This document shows positions 11,941 through 24,405 of a stretch of 64,000 nt of DNA, one piece after another. The notes beneath the pieces were generated by a model. It ran no database searches, was not told the DNA's origin, and worked only from the letters and a program-made list of their open reading frames with translations. Within the stretch, counting starts at the first letter, position 1. Every line of letters starts with the position of its first letter. Location: assembly GCF_014839805.1 (NCBI RefSeq), contig NC_051129.1:1054001-1118000 (forward strand). Direction: 5' to 3'. Source of the DNA: Manduca sexta (taxonomy: Eukaryota > Arthropoda > Insecta > Lepidoptera > Sphingidae). The translations under genes and the position numbers were made by a program.

Positions 11941-12827
11941 TAATGCCACTGTTACTACTCTAAGAAAATTCATCGCAGTGACAGCATATAGTTTCAGGCA
12001 GTACATTTACGCATAGTGCACACGTCATATTTCTCCTAAACTGTAAAATAATCAAAACTGAAAAGTAACCCAGGATCTTTGCTGAAAATATTAGTTAGTC
12101 ACGGATGAATTTTGGCACAATGTTAGCAGAGGTAAAGACAAGTATGTGCTTTCAGTTATTAACGCAATGTCAAAATGATCCTGTATGAGAATTCAGGACT
12201 TCATTTGTCTCTCTACCAAAATTTATACAAATCGTTTTTGCGCCCTAACACACACCTAACCGCACTACGGTGCAGGAGTCCATCTGTTTCCCACTCCCAG
12301 CCCCGTCTAATAAAAACGCAATAATTCATATCCTGCTTATGACTGTGGGGTTTTTGTTCCGTCCAGGGAACTCCAAATGCCTCGCTGATCACATTTTAAT
12401 AAGCCCACACATTAATCGTGACAATCAATCTTGATAAATAAAATGCATGCGGTTACACAAACGTTTTACCATCTCTTTCACTCTACAATAATTTTATATT
12501 TGCCTCTCGCTCTCATGTCGCGGCGCAAGCAATATTTCCGACACTTTCTCTTATGCCCGCCGTGACCTCTTACGGTCATTTGTTACAATGTCCAGTCAGT
12601 ATGTCTCTATCAAGTAACTTTATTGTTCGCCGACCCGTGTTTCTGTCTGTTTATGTTCTGATATTAAGATTATTTACAGAGTTTAATACAACGTGAAATA
12701 TTGTGGAGAAATATAGTTTTACTAGGTGGTCTCGTATTCAAGAATTTGTTGAGGTTGGCATAATTCAACTATTTCACGAACCAATGTGCTGGCCAGTGGC
12801 GTAACAATAGTGGCATACACACAACAT
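11941..12827. other. Non-coding stretch, nothing identified
   Basis: AT-rich DNA with no defended gene or repeat. No tRNA, CRISPR-like or tandem structure seen. Confidence 0.5.
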
Positions 12828-12945
12828 CACGCATTTATCCCCGAAGGGGTATGCAGAGGCGCAACCAAGGCACCCACTTTTCGCCAAGTGTGTTCCGTCC
12901 CATGATGTGATAGGGGGCGAGCCTATCGCCATATCGGGCATGACG
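12828..12945 (-). repeat. tRNA-related SINE family D, body fragment
   Basis: Contains CACGCATTTATCCCCGAAGG, GTGTTCCGTCCCATGATGTG and GAGCCTATCGCCATATCGGG. The same body joins a tRNA-like head in the copy at 15601-15826, so this is a head-less fragment. It probably sits in - orientation, because the B-box of the complete copies reads on the - strand. Confidence 0.55.
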
Positions 12946-15600
12946 TAATAGTGGCATGACGGGCAAAACGCATGACGCCGGCTTGAGGGGAACTCTGACC
13001 TGAGAAGAATATGACGTTAGGAGACGGGACTTCGAGAATGATCACCTTCAAAAGGTTGCCTGAAAAAATCCATACCTATAGATAGTATGGGTGATGGTAT
13101 AGGGTATGCTATGGGTCCTCATCCCATTCATTTGCCATGGGCATTTACAGTGTAATAAGGCCTTTAGTGCAGACAATTTAGGTTCCTATTTGCAGGACAT
13201 TTTAGGCAGGTCAGTTAATAAGCATAACATTCTGTTATGAAAGTAGTGCGAGGCTTCGTATTTGGAAGTTAAAACCTACGGTTTAGAGTTGCCGTTCTGA
13301 TTCCATCAAGACTTTTAGCACAACACTAACCCATCATTTTACGTATCCCTTTTCCCAAAAATCAAAAACAGCCTAAAAATGAAAAGTCGTTGTCAAAGCC
13401 ATTTTTTTGAGGCTCGAGAGGATTGAAATCCGAGGTAATGCCACAAAGCAAGTCGGTCAAAGGACGGAGAGGCCGCGAGCGACATCACTCGCATCTCTAA
13501 TGCGTTTTTGCCTAGATTTTTCTGGGAAATGAGACGTTATTTTCTAAAAGGTTCGCAGGAAAACTAGATGTTAGGTTTATGTAACAACATATTATTTGTG
13601 GTATTCAGAGAAAATATATAGTAGTCTATAAATTATTTAGGAGTTTCTCTTTTGCCTCCAACTTTATAATACAAGTTTACAAGATGAGAATAGTAAATTG
13701 TTTACCATGTTAAATACCACAATGCATATATTTACTACATAGTAGATCATTAAATATTACAAATCAAAGTCCCTCTCAGCCTTTGTCTGATAAACCCAAA
13801 AACTACTTAAGGATTTCGATGCAGTTTGATATGAAGATAGTTTGAGACCCTGGGAAAGACATAGGCTACTTTTATCCCCAGCAAACTAATTGAAACGGGG
13901 GAAGCTATTAGCAAAAGCAAGCTATATACAATGAATCACAATATCAGCCACAATACCAAATGTAACTTACTATAAGTAAGACGAAGATTGACACTTTATA
14001 TTAAAATGCATCAAACTTTAACTTTAAATAGTGTACCACATAAACAGACATATCTAAAAACATTTCTCTGTCAGGAAAATAAGTGTTCAAATATCATTAA
14101 CATCTAAACTAGCAAAACGCACTTTCAAATAGTACGGTCAGCAGATGAGCGGACAATGCCGCATTAAATTCGGCATGACAGCGGCTATTGTTACTGATAT
14201 GCGCACAGTACCACACAATCTGATCGCAAATGAACCGCATGTGGGGTGAATTGATTGAAGGAATGTTCATACGTAACAGCAGGTTGAAATTAGTAAAATC
14301 ATTCGTTCATTTTAGGACGAAAGTCATTCTGAGAGTAGTATATCCGAATATTCGTTTTGATAAGCATTGCTTAGCTATTCTACTGCCAAACATTGCAAGA
14401 ATAATTGTTTCTCTTAGTTTGTTGGAGCATACTAGATTAAGCCTACGATTCTACCCCTGCTTGAGACCATTCGTGGGAGAAACAAAGCCTTAAACATTTA
14501 GAAATAATTAAACTTCATATCCTCGCAATAATTTTTAGAATCAGACCTATAGTTCCAGAGATCGCCGCGTGTAAACTCTTTAACTTTCTTTAACAGATTA
14601 AAGAAAATATTGCGGTAACCCATAAACAAGCTAAACATGGTCAAAAGTAACAGCAATTGATCCGACAGGCATTCCGCCAACCGCTTAACATAGCAAAATG
14701 GCGTTGGACCAATAAAAGTCCATATACGACATGTTTGCTACTGCCATACGTGGATATCGTGTCGGCTCGGTGCGCACTGACTCGCAGTATCAAACATGCG
14801 AACGTAGGAAGGAATTTGATAGCTGTTGTTAATTGAATTCTATGTATTTAAGGGTTAGGAAAAGGGTGCTTCATAAGGTGTTTTGGCAATCACTTCTAGG
14901 TTTTATTACTAGATGGCGTTTTTTATAGTTTTGAATTCAAATTTATTTTCGTACTATAAATGTATTTTACACACGGCTAAAATATCGTACCGAATTTATT
15001 GAAATTTGGTATGGAGTTAATTTAATCTTTGAGAAAGGATGGCTACTTTATATTTTGTATAAACTGAATTCACCGAAATAGCGAATCAGCGAATCAAAGC
15101 TAGTTTATAATTTCAAGATTAAAATATTGATAGCATAACCCGCTAAGTAACCAAAGTTCCAGATCGTGAAGTAAACAATGACCATGTTGGGTGTTGGCGC
15201 GTATTGGGTTCTATTTTAACTCGCCGAGCTTACTTTACGACCTCATAAACTTGTGTTCACCTGCGTGTGCGCATGTACAACGGGCTGCAAAAGCGTTATG
15301 TACTTTAGATAAAATATACATCTGATTAATTATTTACGAATTGTTTAAACAAGAGCTTATCGTTGTTCCAACATTTTTGAAAGCGAGCATAATAATTTCT
15401 AGTCAGTCAATTCAAGTTTAGTCAATCTAGATGCCATAATTGCCATCGGGAGCAGTGGAGTCACATTAGCTACCATAAATATAAATATCTCGTTCTCGCT
15501 CTTTCTTGCTCACGTTCTTGTTCGTATAAAATAAGAGCAAATAAGCGCAATATACTATAGTGCGTTAGTCCTTTAGTATTGATTAAAACTCATATGCATT
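12946..15600. other. Non-coding stretch, nothing firmly identified
   Basis: AT-rich DNA. The open frame 14230-14493 (+) has no motif and lies in no exon context. A small GC-richer patch near 13430-13510 is unexplained. Confidence 0.45.
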
Positions 15601-15826
15601 CACGCATTTTATCCAAAGGGATAGGCAGAGTTGCAACCGATGCATCCGCTTTACACCGTGTATATTCCGTCCCATGATGTGATTAGGGACAGAGCTATCG
15701 CCATATTAGGATGAAGTTCCGAATCCAGGCTGATACTGAGTTGAGAATTCCAATATCACTTTGCCCAACCCAGGGATCAAATCCGAGACTGCACTGCAGT
15801 CGTACCATAGTACAACGTCACCGAGG
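15601..15826 (-). repeat. tRNA-related SINE family D, near-complete copy
   Basis: On the + strand the body (CACGCATTTTATCCAAAGGG, ATTCCGTCCCATGATGTGAT) is followed by CCCAGGGATCAAATCCGAGA and GTACAACGTCACCGAGG. Read on the - strand this is a degenerate tRNA-like head: an A-box-like GGTGACGTTGTAC and a B-box-like GGATTTGATCC. The open frame 15711-16157 that starts inside the SINE is not a gene. Confidence 0.65.
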
Positions 15827-16690
15827 TAATTATTTAAAATCCATTCAAAAACCACAAGATCAGGCTAGTGACTCTATTGATCAAATAGATGCTGTAACTT
15901 TCACAGGATCAATGTCGAAACGCCTAAATCAATACCATTACACAGAACAATGGCTCAAGGTTGATTGCTCTGTAATTATCACGGCAATCGCGTGTAATCA
16001 GTGCATTACTTGTGCTGCCGACATTACGTTAGCACCTGCCCACGCGGAGCTTACGGACTCACAAATAAACGCTCGCTTGTACGCTTGTGGCGGGGTCGGA
16101 GTGAGAGCGAGCAGCGATTTAAATGTTGCGATGATATTTTCTTTGTTATTACGTTGAAATGTACTTTGTACTATAATTTTAATGTAATATTCGATGGTAT
16201 TCTTTATTTAAAAGAGATAGAGAATAGTCTAGCCTCTAAATTGCTCTAATGTTGTCATTTCTCCACCTTGATGCTGCAAAGTAACTTCATTGCAGATAGT
16301 AAGTGTAAAACAACTTTAACGTGAGACCGGTGTCAAGTTAAGTCTCGTTTTTACGCCAAGTAAACTTGACAGTAGAGATCACCATGATGTCAAGTGTTCG
16401 ACGCTTCTATCTTTAATCATAGTTTTACGATTTCTATTAGATGTCACACAATCCGCTTTCCGCGAGCAAGGGCACCACACCCGTACGTTAGTGTTGTGCC
16501 ATGTCAAATGACACGCTCTAAATAGTAACGGTTCAGACTCCAGGTTCGGGTTACAGCGGGTTTCGTGTCTCCACTCTCTCGCATTTAAATACTGGGATAA
16601 AACAGGTAAATAAATCTTTGTACCATTTACATCTTGGAAATATAGTAGTGTTGTTAAAACTTTAATCAACCTCTTTCTCGTTTGCCATAT
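15827..16690. other. Non-coding stretch
   Basis: No supported gene. The open frame on the - strand at 16379-16702 overlaps the start of the tandem repeat near the 3' end of the retrotransposon fragment and has no motif. Confidence 0.45.
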
Positions 16691-16698
16691 CGTGTGGG

Positions 16699-16823
16699 CC
16701 ACATTCTGATTGGAGCGCCAAGGAGAATTTTTTTATTCAATTGATAAGTTATAACGTGGACCACTGCCACATTCTGGTTGGAGCGTAATGGATAACTTTA
16801 TTATTGAATTGATAAGTTATAAC
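16699..16823. repeat. Two 57-bp imperfect tandem units at the 3' side of a retrotransposon fragment
   Basis: Units at 16699-16755 and 16767-16823 share CCACATTCTG(A/G)TTGGAGCG at the start and TGATAAGTTATAAC at the end, with a more variable middle. The period is 68 bp. They lie about 330 bp downstream (- strand) of the stop codon of the reverse transcriptase fragment, so they are probably its 3' UTR terminus or its immediate target. Confidence 0.65.
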
Positions 16824-17155
16824 TTTTAGAGACTTTCCCGCCCTCACACCCACCACTACAACTCCTGTAAGCCAGGATCAGCAGTGGCACGCATTTTGTG
16901 ACACCGAGCAGTGAAGCTCGGCGAGTCTCAGGGAAAACTAATATGTCATTATCCCGCAACGAAATTAATCAAATAGAAAAAATAGGGAGGAGTTGGAAAT
17001 ATTAATTGTCCACTTCCCTCCAGAGCAATGCGGGTGACAAAATCATGGTGTAAGGAGGCGATTTAACCTCAAGGATAGGGACGTTTACAACTAGATAAGC
17101 TAGTTATAAAGCACCACGGATAAAATTAAATGAAAGGGTCCTATCACATGAGCTG
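16824..17155 (-). mobile_element. Probable 3' UTR of the R1-clade retrotransposon fragment
   Basis: This stretch follows the reverse transcriptase stop on the - strand and precedes the 57-bp tandem units. GC is higher than in the surrounding spacer. I see no clean poly(A) tail and no target duplication, so the true 3' end is uncertain. Confidence 0.45.
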
Positions 17156-18463
17156 TTAGATTTGATTACAATAGGCATGGCAAAAACGCCGGAAAGCACG
17201 GAAATTCCGTCTAGTCTCAACAAGGTCCATGTAGTATACAACCCCAGATGTTATTTGCATACTGTTTAACATGATGTTGCGCTCTTCATGCCAGAGAGCA
17301 CACTCCCAAAGTACGTGATGAGCAGATTGTTCAACCTCGTAACCAGGTGTAGAGCATGGGCACGCAGGAGAATCAACCAGCCTAAATGAGAACAGTTTAC
17401 CCTTAAAATTACCATGGCCGGTAAGAAATTGCGATACACAGTAATCTATTTCTAGCCAAGTTTTAATTAGGCGATCGCGAACGTACGGAAAGTATTTATA
17501 TAAATGACGCCCTTTCGAAGACGAGTCCCACCTACATTGCCATTCATTTAATAACTCGTTGTGTACATCAGTGTGCGTTTTAAATAGTCTATCGATTCTT
17601 AAGAGCTCGCGAGACGTAAGAAACTTTTTATCCATATCCTCTCTGGTTGAGTAATACATAGCGGCGCGACGCTGTACCTCCAAATCGACAGGGAGTACAC
17701 CCGCGAGGACAGGCAAAGCTTCTGTACTAACAGTTCTATACGCCTTGCACAAGAATATCAACGCCAATCGTTGACTCTGGAGCAGTTTCCTGCGCACAGC
17801 ACCGATAGTTGCCCTATCGGCCCATACAGGTGATCCGTATGTAATGCAAGCTAAGTAAGTCGCTCCATAGATGATTTTGAGCGTAGTGAAAGACAGTCCC
17901 CATGTAGAGGTCGATATCCTTGTCAAGGCGTAAAAGTTACGTTTTGATTTTTCCCCGACGGTTTTTATATGCTCTAGAAAGGAAAAATTTCGTTCTAAAA
18001 TCAAACCTAAATAACAAACCGATTCTTTCCTTTTTACAACAATATTATTAAATTTTATTCGCGGCGGTGATTTTAATATACCTTTTAAAAGCAGTTGGAA
18101 CGTTTTGTGAGGTGCGAATGTAAGGCGATTTCTTTCACCCCATTCAGATATTAATTGTAAACACGTATCCGCCAAACTTTCAAGCCCCGATCTACTATTA
18201 GATTCTATTAGTAAGAGGCCGTCATCCGCATATCCGGTTAAAGTGCATCCTACAGGTAAGGGAATTGAAAGAAAATCATCGAAGCTCAAATTCCATAAAT
18301 AAGGACCTACAACTGAGCCTTGTGGACATCCCATACTCAGCGACTTCGACACGGCATAAGTTATAACTAAGAAAACACGACATAGCGGCCCCAAAAGATC
18401 CAAAAGGCAAACATCGATAGACGGCACGTCTTCTATTGGTCGATATTTTAAAGTCCACTGCAT
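17156..18463 (-). CDS. R1-clade non-LTR retrotransposon reverse transcriptase, 5'-truncated
   Basis: This 435-codon frame is the C-terminal part of a LINE ORF2. Residues about 40-55 read SKSLSMGCPQGSVVGP, the reverse transcriptase block around the conserved PQGS. About 25 residues later comes TGYADDGLLLIE with the catalytic YADD aspartates. After the thumb (VCYLGLILERNFSF) there is a long connector and, near residues 350-400, FLTGHGNFKGKLF followed by a C-x-C...H-x4-C zinc finger (CPCSTPGYEVEQSAHHVLWEC region). This is the standard end of R1/TRAS/SART-type ORF2. The endonuclease and first RT blocks are missing, which fits 5' truncation near 18490. The first about 30 residues do not match well, so the given ATG is only the first Met of the open stretch, not a real start. 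It is a dead fragment, antisense to netrin, and may or may not be the same family as the element at 1-2960. Confidence 0.9.
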   Translation of the reverse strand: MQWTLKYRPIEDVPSIDVCLLDLLGPLCRVFLVITYAVSKSLSMGCPQGSVVGPYLWNLSFDDFLSIPLPVGCTLTGYADDGLLLIESNSRSGLESLADTCLQLISEWGERNRLTFAPHKTFQLLLKGILKSPPRIKFNNIVVKRKESVCYLGLILERNFSFLEHIKTVGEKSKRNFYALTRISTSTWGLSFTTLKIIYGATYLACITYGSPVWADRATIGAVRRKLLQSQRLALIFLCKAYRTVSTEALPVLAGVLPVDLEVQRRAAMYYSTREDMDKKFLTSRELLRIDRLFKTHTDVHNELLNEWQCRWDSSSKGRHLYKYFPYVRDRLIKTWLEIDYCVSQFLTGHGNFKGKLFSFRLVDSPACPCSTPGYEVEQSAHHVLWECALWHEERNIMLNSMQITSGVVYYMDLVETRRNFRAFRRFCHAYCNQI

Positions 18464-18611
18464 TCACCAAAAGTTCTAACTTTATCATGCTATAATAAAA
18501 AAAAACGGTAATATGCCCTTTTGAATTAGTCGGAAAATGAGTAGGATCGATTAATTTTTTAAATGATTTTCACTGTCTTTATAAAACGAAAGAACGAGGC
18601 AGTTTCATTCA

Positions 18612-18812
18612 CTGGCTGGTGGTAGGATATATTTTATATCCGGCCGGATAGCAACCGTACACAGGGTATTAAAACCCGCCACAGTGGCCCACGTAAGTGT
18701 GTTGCGATCCGGGATCAGCCTGTAGGTATATCCGGTTCCAAAAGGCCAGCATAATTGTGTCGATTGCGAAGGAATAATCATCCCTCGTCAGTCGTCATTA
18801 ACTACTGGATCG
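18612..18812 (-). repeat. Dispersed repeat family B, copy 2
   Basis: Inverted relative to the copy at 7440-7775. It begins TGGTGGTAGGATATATTTTA, then CCGGATAGCAACCGTACACA, GTATTAAAACCCGCC and CAGCATAATTGTGTCGATTG. It lies just past the 5' truncation point of the reverse transcriptase fragment. Confidence 0.6.
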
Positions 18813-19657
18813 AGCAGGTCCATTTAGCTATGAACAGACAATATATCTACAGTATGCCTTTACCACCTAATCGATATCTATATATCCCTTCTTGCTGATC
18901 ATAATTTTGGTCACATCAATGTCATTCTAGTAAATTTGGTAATGTAATTTACGTCACTGCTGCCTGAATATAAAATGATCAAGGAAAGAAATTCGGCGGA
19001 TTATTGAATTGAACAAATTCGCGAAATCTTTTGTCGATGCAGTGCGGAATAAAATTGTGAGGAATGGGGGAGGAGATGAAAATAATTTCCTCTTTTCGTA
19101 ACAAAGTTAAGCGGTGAATGAAATTTACTTAAAGTCATGCAGACAAATGCATTCCGGCAGTTTGTCTTTTTTATATTAGAGGAGGAGCCCAAGTAATGTC
19201 TTATTAGAAGTTTTGTAACCTACATTATTTCATTATAGGATTTAAACTTATATTTCTCAAACTGTAATCGCAATGCATTGTTTGTAATTTTGATGTAAAT
19301 ACTGTCAATGTAACTTACCACCAAGCGAGGTTCTAATCCGTGAGCAATTAATATACGAAAATAATAGACGAAGTACAATGCTGAACGAATACAATTCTTA
19401 TTCTATAGTAATGTTCTATTTCTAGATAAACTAAGCTAAGCATTTGGTGAAATTGCTGAAACAACTCAGTTTCACAGAATATGTCTCGGCAACATGCTGA
19501 ACCCACTATGGCGATAGGCACGTCCTCTATCATGGGAGGGATTACGCGTCGCAAAAGTAAGTAGCACCTCTAGCCTTCCCTTCGGGATAAAGCGTGATGT
19601 CTGTTTAGTATAACATTTTATAGATTCAAATAAATTATTTAATGTCATCATACATAA
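18813..19657. other. Non-coding stretch, nothing identified
   Basis: AT-rich, with short chance open frames on the - strand (19001-19192, 19348-19554). No motif or exon signal. Confidence 0.5.
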
Positions 19658-19803
19658 CAGTGGCGAAGGGTAAAATTTTTGAAAGATAACTGGAGGTAAA
19701 AAAAGTTCCTTAGTTAACAAATCGCGGTTAATTTAACAGAAAACAAAAAAAACAAACGCAAATAAAATGGAAGCCGGTAGGAATCGAGTTGTATGGATGC
19801 TTA
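19658..19803 (+). repeat. MITE family H, copy lacking its right terminus
   Basis: Starts CAGTGGCGAAGGGTAAAATT and ends near GAATCGAGTTGTATGGATGC. The same left end and the internal AGCCGGTAGGAATC occur in the complete copy at 29494-29658. The right terminal repeat TTCGCCACTG is missing here; a family A repeat begins 14 bp further on. Confidence 0.55.
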
Positions 19804-19817
19804 AGACATGTAATATA

Positions 19818-20135
19818 TAATAATAATATCAGCCCTGTATTATATACTGTCCCACTGTTGGGCACGGGTCTCCTCTACTACTGAGGGGAATTAGGTCTTA
19901 GTCCACCACGCTGGCCTAGTGCGGATTGGTAGACTTCACATACCGTCGAAATTCCTATAGAAAACTCAGGTATGCAGATTTCCTCACGATGTTTTCCTTC
20001 ACCGTTAAAGCAAGCGATAATTCACAAAGAATACACACATAATTTTAGAAAAGTCAGAGGTGGGTGCCTTTGGCTTTCGAACCTGCGGACATTTATCTCT
20101 GCAGTCCGTTCAACAAACAAGGCTATCGTCACAAC
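19818..20135 (-). repeat. Dispersed repeat family A, copy 2
   Basis: Inverted copy: AATATCAGCCCTGTATTATA, then GTCCACCACGCTGGCCTAGT, TTTCCTCACGATGTTTTCC and an upstream extension ending around TTCGAACCTGCGGAC. The extension is absent from the shorter + copies, so it shows more of the 5' part of the element. Open frames at 19972-20369 run through it and are not genes. Confidence 0.7.
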
Positions 20136-20914
20136 CAGCATAAGATATCTAATACATTCGATCAATCAATATTATTGTCTTTACTATACAATTATCCGAG
20201 TCTACAGAGTACAGGAGACTCGACGCTGTATGTGCCGAGTCTAACGAACCCACTCGTGACTCGATTACCGACCGTCGAGTTAATCCCGTTACCGTTTGAT
20301 TTTCGAGACGGCTTGGCGACGAGTGCGGAACTTTTTGTTACATTTAGTATTTTAAAGGGCGCAGAGTAAGTGGTATAGGCTGTTGAGTATGTAGGTTCGA
20401 TTCTGTGTGTGCTTGTAAGTGATAGTTTAGTTTAATTGCACCGTGTTTATACTGCTAACCGTGAGGTTACCAGATGGGAAACTTGTAAAAGTTTAAATAT
20501 TTGCGTTTGTCAGGGTTTTTGTGCCTCATAGAGAAGCTCGTCTGTTGTCACATCATGGAACGGACATTAACTTAACTGATAATGGCATGAGTACGATAAC
20601 ATTTAATTATAATATTGCTTTGTACTATAATAAAAATTCAATACAATCTTGAATATATAAATAAATACAATCGGGTGACCAGCAAGCTCGTCTCGTCATT
20701 CAAAGCAATAAAAAAAAGTAATAAGGCCAAAGTTCCATTCTCCTTAGTTTTGTCTATAGTTTATAGGGACAATACGCTGACCGCCATGCGGGCAATGTTT
20801 TAAAATGTTATATAAATAGACACAAGCTATGGTGGTATATGGGCACCAAACATAAAACTATGGAGCCGCAATTCTATAATAAAACGGAATACTATATTTT
20901 TTTAAACGCGCTCA
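20136..20914. other. Non-coding stretch with a family C tail fragment
   Basis: Mostly AT-rich DNA. A short fragment near 20672-20720 (GTGACCAGCAAGCTCGTCTC) matches the end of family C in inverted orientation. No gene supported. Confidence 0.45.
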
Positions 20915-21057
20915 GCAAAGCCACCTCACTGCACGAGATGGTAACTGGAATGGGATCTAATAGAATGTCCACTGACGCGACTTGATTATCCCTTGGCCGT
21001 CGACACAATTATGCCGGCCTGTTGGAACCAGATATATACAAGCTGATCCCCAATATT
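20915..21057 (+). repeat. Dispersed repeat family B, copy 3 (partial)
   Basis: Contains GGGATCTAATAGAATGTCCA and GTCGACACAATTATGCCGGC, matching copy 1 at 7440-7775, and stops at AGCTGATCCCC, where a tRNA-related SINE starts. The SINE therefore probably inserted into this repeat. Confidence 0.55.
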
Positions 21058-21288
21058 TTTAATAACATGACTGTCCCGGTGTTGTTGTTTTGTGCTCGGT
21101 GCGACTATCGCTGAGGTCTTGGGTTCGAATCTTATTTCGGGCAAAATAATATGTTTTTTGCTCAATGTTAGACTGTAGTTTCTGCCTGAACTGGGGATAG
21201 GTCCGCCCTGCCACATATACACAGCAAAATGAGTGCACTTGGTGCGTCTTTGCCCACTTCTTCGGGATTAAAAGGCCCGAGTGTTTAT
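21058..21288 (+). repeat. tRNA-related SINE family D, + strand copy
   Basis: The head reads TCGGTGCGACTATCGCTGAG followed by a B-box-like GGGTTCGAATC. The body contains CTGAACTGGGGATAGGTCC and ends CACTTCTTCGGGATTAAAAG. The body is recognisable as the reverse complement of the tail at 12828-12945 and 15601-15826. The - strand open frame 20986-21222 lies inside repeats. Confidence 0.6.
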
Positions 21289-23944
21289 GACAGTATATTT
21301 TTAATGATATATTATTATCGCACTCTTAATAAAATAATGACATATTTCAAAATTATTCATTGGCGGCAGTCGTCGGAAAACTAACTTTTGTTTGCTACCT
21401 TTTTTTTGAAGTTGCTATAAAATTGAGTTTATTAAAAATAGGTAAATAATGAAACATATAGTATGAAAAAAAGGGAAAAAACTAAAAGGTCGCAAACAGA
21501 AAGTGGTTGTTTGACGATTCCCACAAATTGGCAATTTTGGAATGGGTCATTATTTTATTAAGAGTGAGATATATACAAAGCACATTTTTTAGGGATGTTC
21601 ATGCTATAATAACACGTACAGACACCGATACAAGCAAAAATATAGCAACGAAAACTTATAATAAACTCCGAAGAAACAGCCCTCAGTATCGATCTGTTAT
21701 TATTTTCCTAATTAATATTTACTCAGTTTCTCAAACTCGGTAAGTCTCAAGTCAAACAGAGGGAGCGGTGCCTCAGGACGGCAAACAAAAAATCAAAACA
21801 CCCGCTCCTACGGTAAATATGAGGAATGGCGGAAAGCACAATTAAAATCCAAAAAATGAGAGCATAAAAAAAATCCAATTACACGCTACCAAGAAAATGG
21901 AAAAGCGGATGTGAATGAAATGATATTTGCACTGCGCTACATCGTGGTGCAAGTGATGAGATTACAACAGTAATTAACGAAATGGCAAATTAATTAAATG
22001 TGAATAAGATTTATTAATGAATTTTAAAGGGGAATTGAAGTCAAGTTATGATACCGGAGGCCTCAACTCCCCCTATATTTACTAATTCCTTCTGATACTG
22101 TAAGTTCAGTTTTGTTTAGTACTTATGTAAAGTAAACATTACTATAAATCAGATGACCATAATGCAAGTTTGATGATATATGATAAATGGAAAAAATCGC
22201 CTGCACTACTAACTTATTTACGATATTTCATTCGCAAACCTCTCGTTAATTACACCATTGAGTACGATTCATTTTCTGTTTATGAATTTCGCTTTGATGT
22301 CCCAAATTGCATATTAAATTCTCTTAGTCGATGAGCGGCGATCAAAGCGAGTTAATTTTACGAATGCCGGTGGAAAATATTGTATTTTTAATCAGCAGTA
22401 TTATCTCTTCAGGAAAATCAAATGTGATAGTTGAATATTCCTTTCAAATAAGTGGATTTGTAGTAATATCTTCGACCCATGTTAATGGACCTAAACGTGC
22501 TGCTTACATCTGCAGGGGATCAGAGTAAATTTCAGGAGGGATTTTATCCACGAAATAAAACATTGATAGTCCAGTATAAATAATGATAAAAATATATGAA
22601 CCTCAGTACCATAAGGGTAATGAGCCATGGTTTTGCCAATAAACAAAGATTTTATGATCACGCTATATAGGGGAGTAAAGTATAATCTATGACCAACTGG
22701 CATCATTAAAAAATATAATTGATTTATAGTATAGTATAGATTTATAGTCTTTCTCAATGCAATAAAAACCTTAATATTTTATTAATAAAGCTTTATTTTA
22801 AATCAGCTTATTTTAATCAAAACAATTTCCAATAATCACACCGCGAAATTAAATTAATTAATTATAAAATCTCTCACCGCGAAAAGTAAAGTAAGTATTT
22901 ATAAATTTGTTTTAGTTGCATAGTATACAATAATTTTTAGTGTATTCGATTTTCAACTGTCGTTATACTTTTGTGGGATTTTTCATTCGGAATCTCGAAT
23001 TATCGATCAGCCTCTATGAACAAAAACACACAAAATTCCTCTACCCAAGTTTCGATGACCGCACGAATTTCACTCCAAAAATTTCCACAATAAATCAAAT
23101 CTGCACTTACAATAACAACTTTTAATAATATGCTAATACCAAAGCATGGTATTGACGGGCGCCGCGTGCCACGCCGCGGGCTGAGCTATTTTTAATAAAA
23201 CACAATTACAAATTGCCCACTGCCTTCATCTGCCTTATTTTACTAGGCGATATTAAAGTTTACGTACGTCGTGCAGACACCAGCATTTATATTGTATAGT
23301 TGTGTACAAAAGTGCTTAATTTTAAGGTGGCCTTATCATAAAAAAATTATATTCAAATTTGTCTAAAGTATGAAAAAACTGGTCCTGTTATAGGGAGTTT
23401 TTTAAAGTTGCTGGGCTTAAACGAAAATTACAAAACACTTCAATTAGCTAGGTAAGGTTGATTATAAGCGCTTAAAAATGAATTGTCAAAAAACGTTTCC
23501 AAAAAATTATTCAGGTTCTCATGTAATATTACCAAATTACTGTCATTTTTTACACCATATAATTCAAAATTCCTACCACTTTTTTACTCAACGGTACATA
23601 TCGAAAGCGGTCATGAATTATTTTATAATGAGACGAAGATGTTTAAAATGTTTTTAACTTTTAAAAATTAAACCCGAACAAGCTATCGTTAAATATAATG
23701 CGCGATAAATTATACGATATTGTGATCCAATTATGCATGGTGTTAAGATAAAAAATGGCTGCTTATTATCATTTATAAGTACTTTGTATGTGGCAGGTAG
23801 GAACATAAAAGAAAAGATTAATGCGTTGTGATAATATTCGCACAAGAAATTGCTTGAACTGCACCTTACTTGGCCTTGTAAAATTTATGACAAACTGACG
23901 ATAGGAAAATCGCCTCTTAGGAATTTTGTTTACTAAAAATTATA
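21289..23944. other. AT-rich stretch, nothing identified
   Basis: Open frames here (21507-21743, 22331-22528, 22491-22757 and others) are short, AT-driven and without motifs. A short GC-rich patch at 23155-23185 is unexplained. Confidence 0.45.
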
Positions 23945-24240
23945 CTGGTGGTAGGTGTTTCATATGTGAGAATCCGCCTGGGTAGGTACCACAGAAATGT
24001 CTATTTCTGCCGCCAAACAGCAGTGTGTAGTCACTGTTATGTTCCAGTTTGAAGGACATTGTAGCTAGTGTAAGGACATAATAAAACTTAACATCTCATG
24101 TCTCAGGATGGCGAGCGCAGTGGAATACCAAACAATACTTTGGAATTCAAGGTGTTGGATGGTGATTCTTCTGTTTATCGTCATATCGCTTACCATCAGG
24201 CAAACGTCAAGCTCATCTCGTCATTCAAAGCATAAAAAAG
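23945..24240 (-). repeat. Dispersed repeat family C, copy 2
   Basis: Inverted copy containing GAATCCGCCTGGGTAGGTAC, TTTCTGCCGCCAAACAGCAG, GACATTGTAGCTAGTGTAAG and TTACCATCAGGCAAACGTCA. It is a fuller copy than 9300-9520 and matches 53715-53990 along its length. Confidence 0.65.
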
Positions 24241-24405
24241 TGTATATCGAATAAATAAAAAGCAAATCTATATTTCAAACTCCATACAGTCTATTTTCGA
24301 ATGTATTAATCATTCGTTGCAGGACGACACGCGAATCATATCCACTAGCTTGTAGCAACAATGTTGCACGTTACTCGGGTAAGTAACTCTTCAATCGCTT
24401 AGAAC

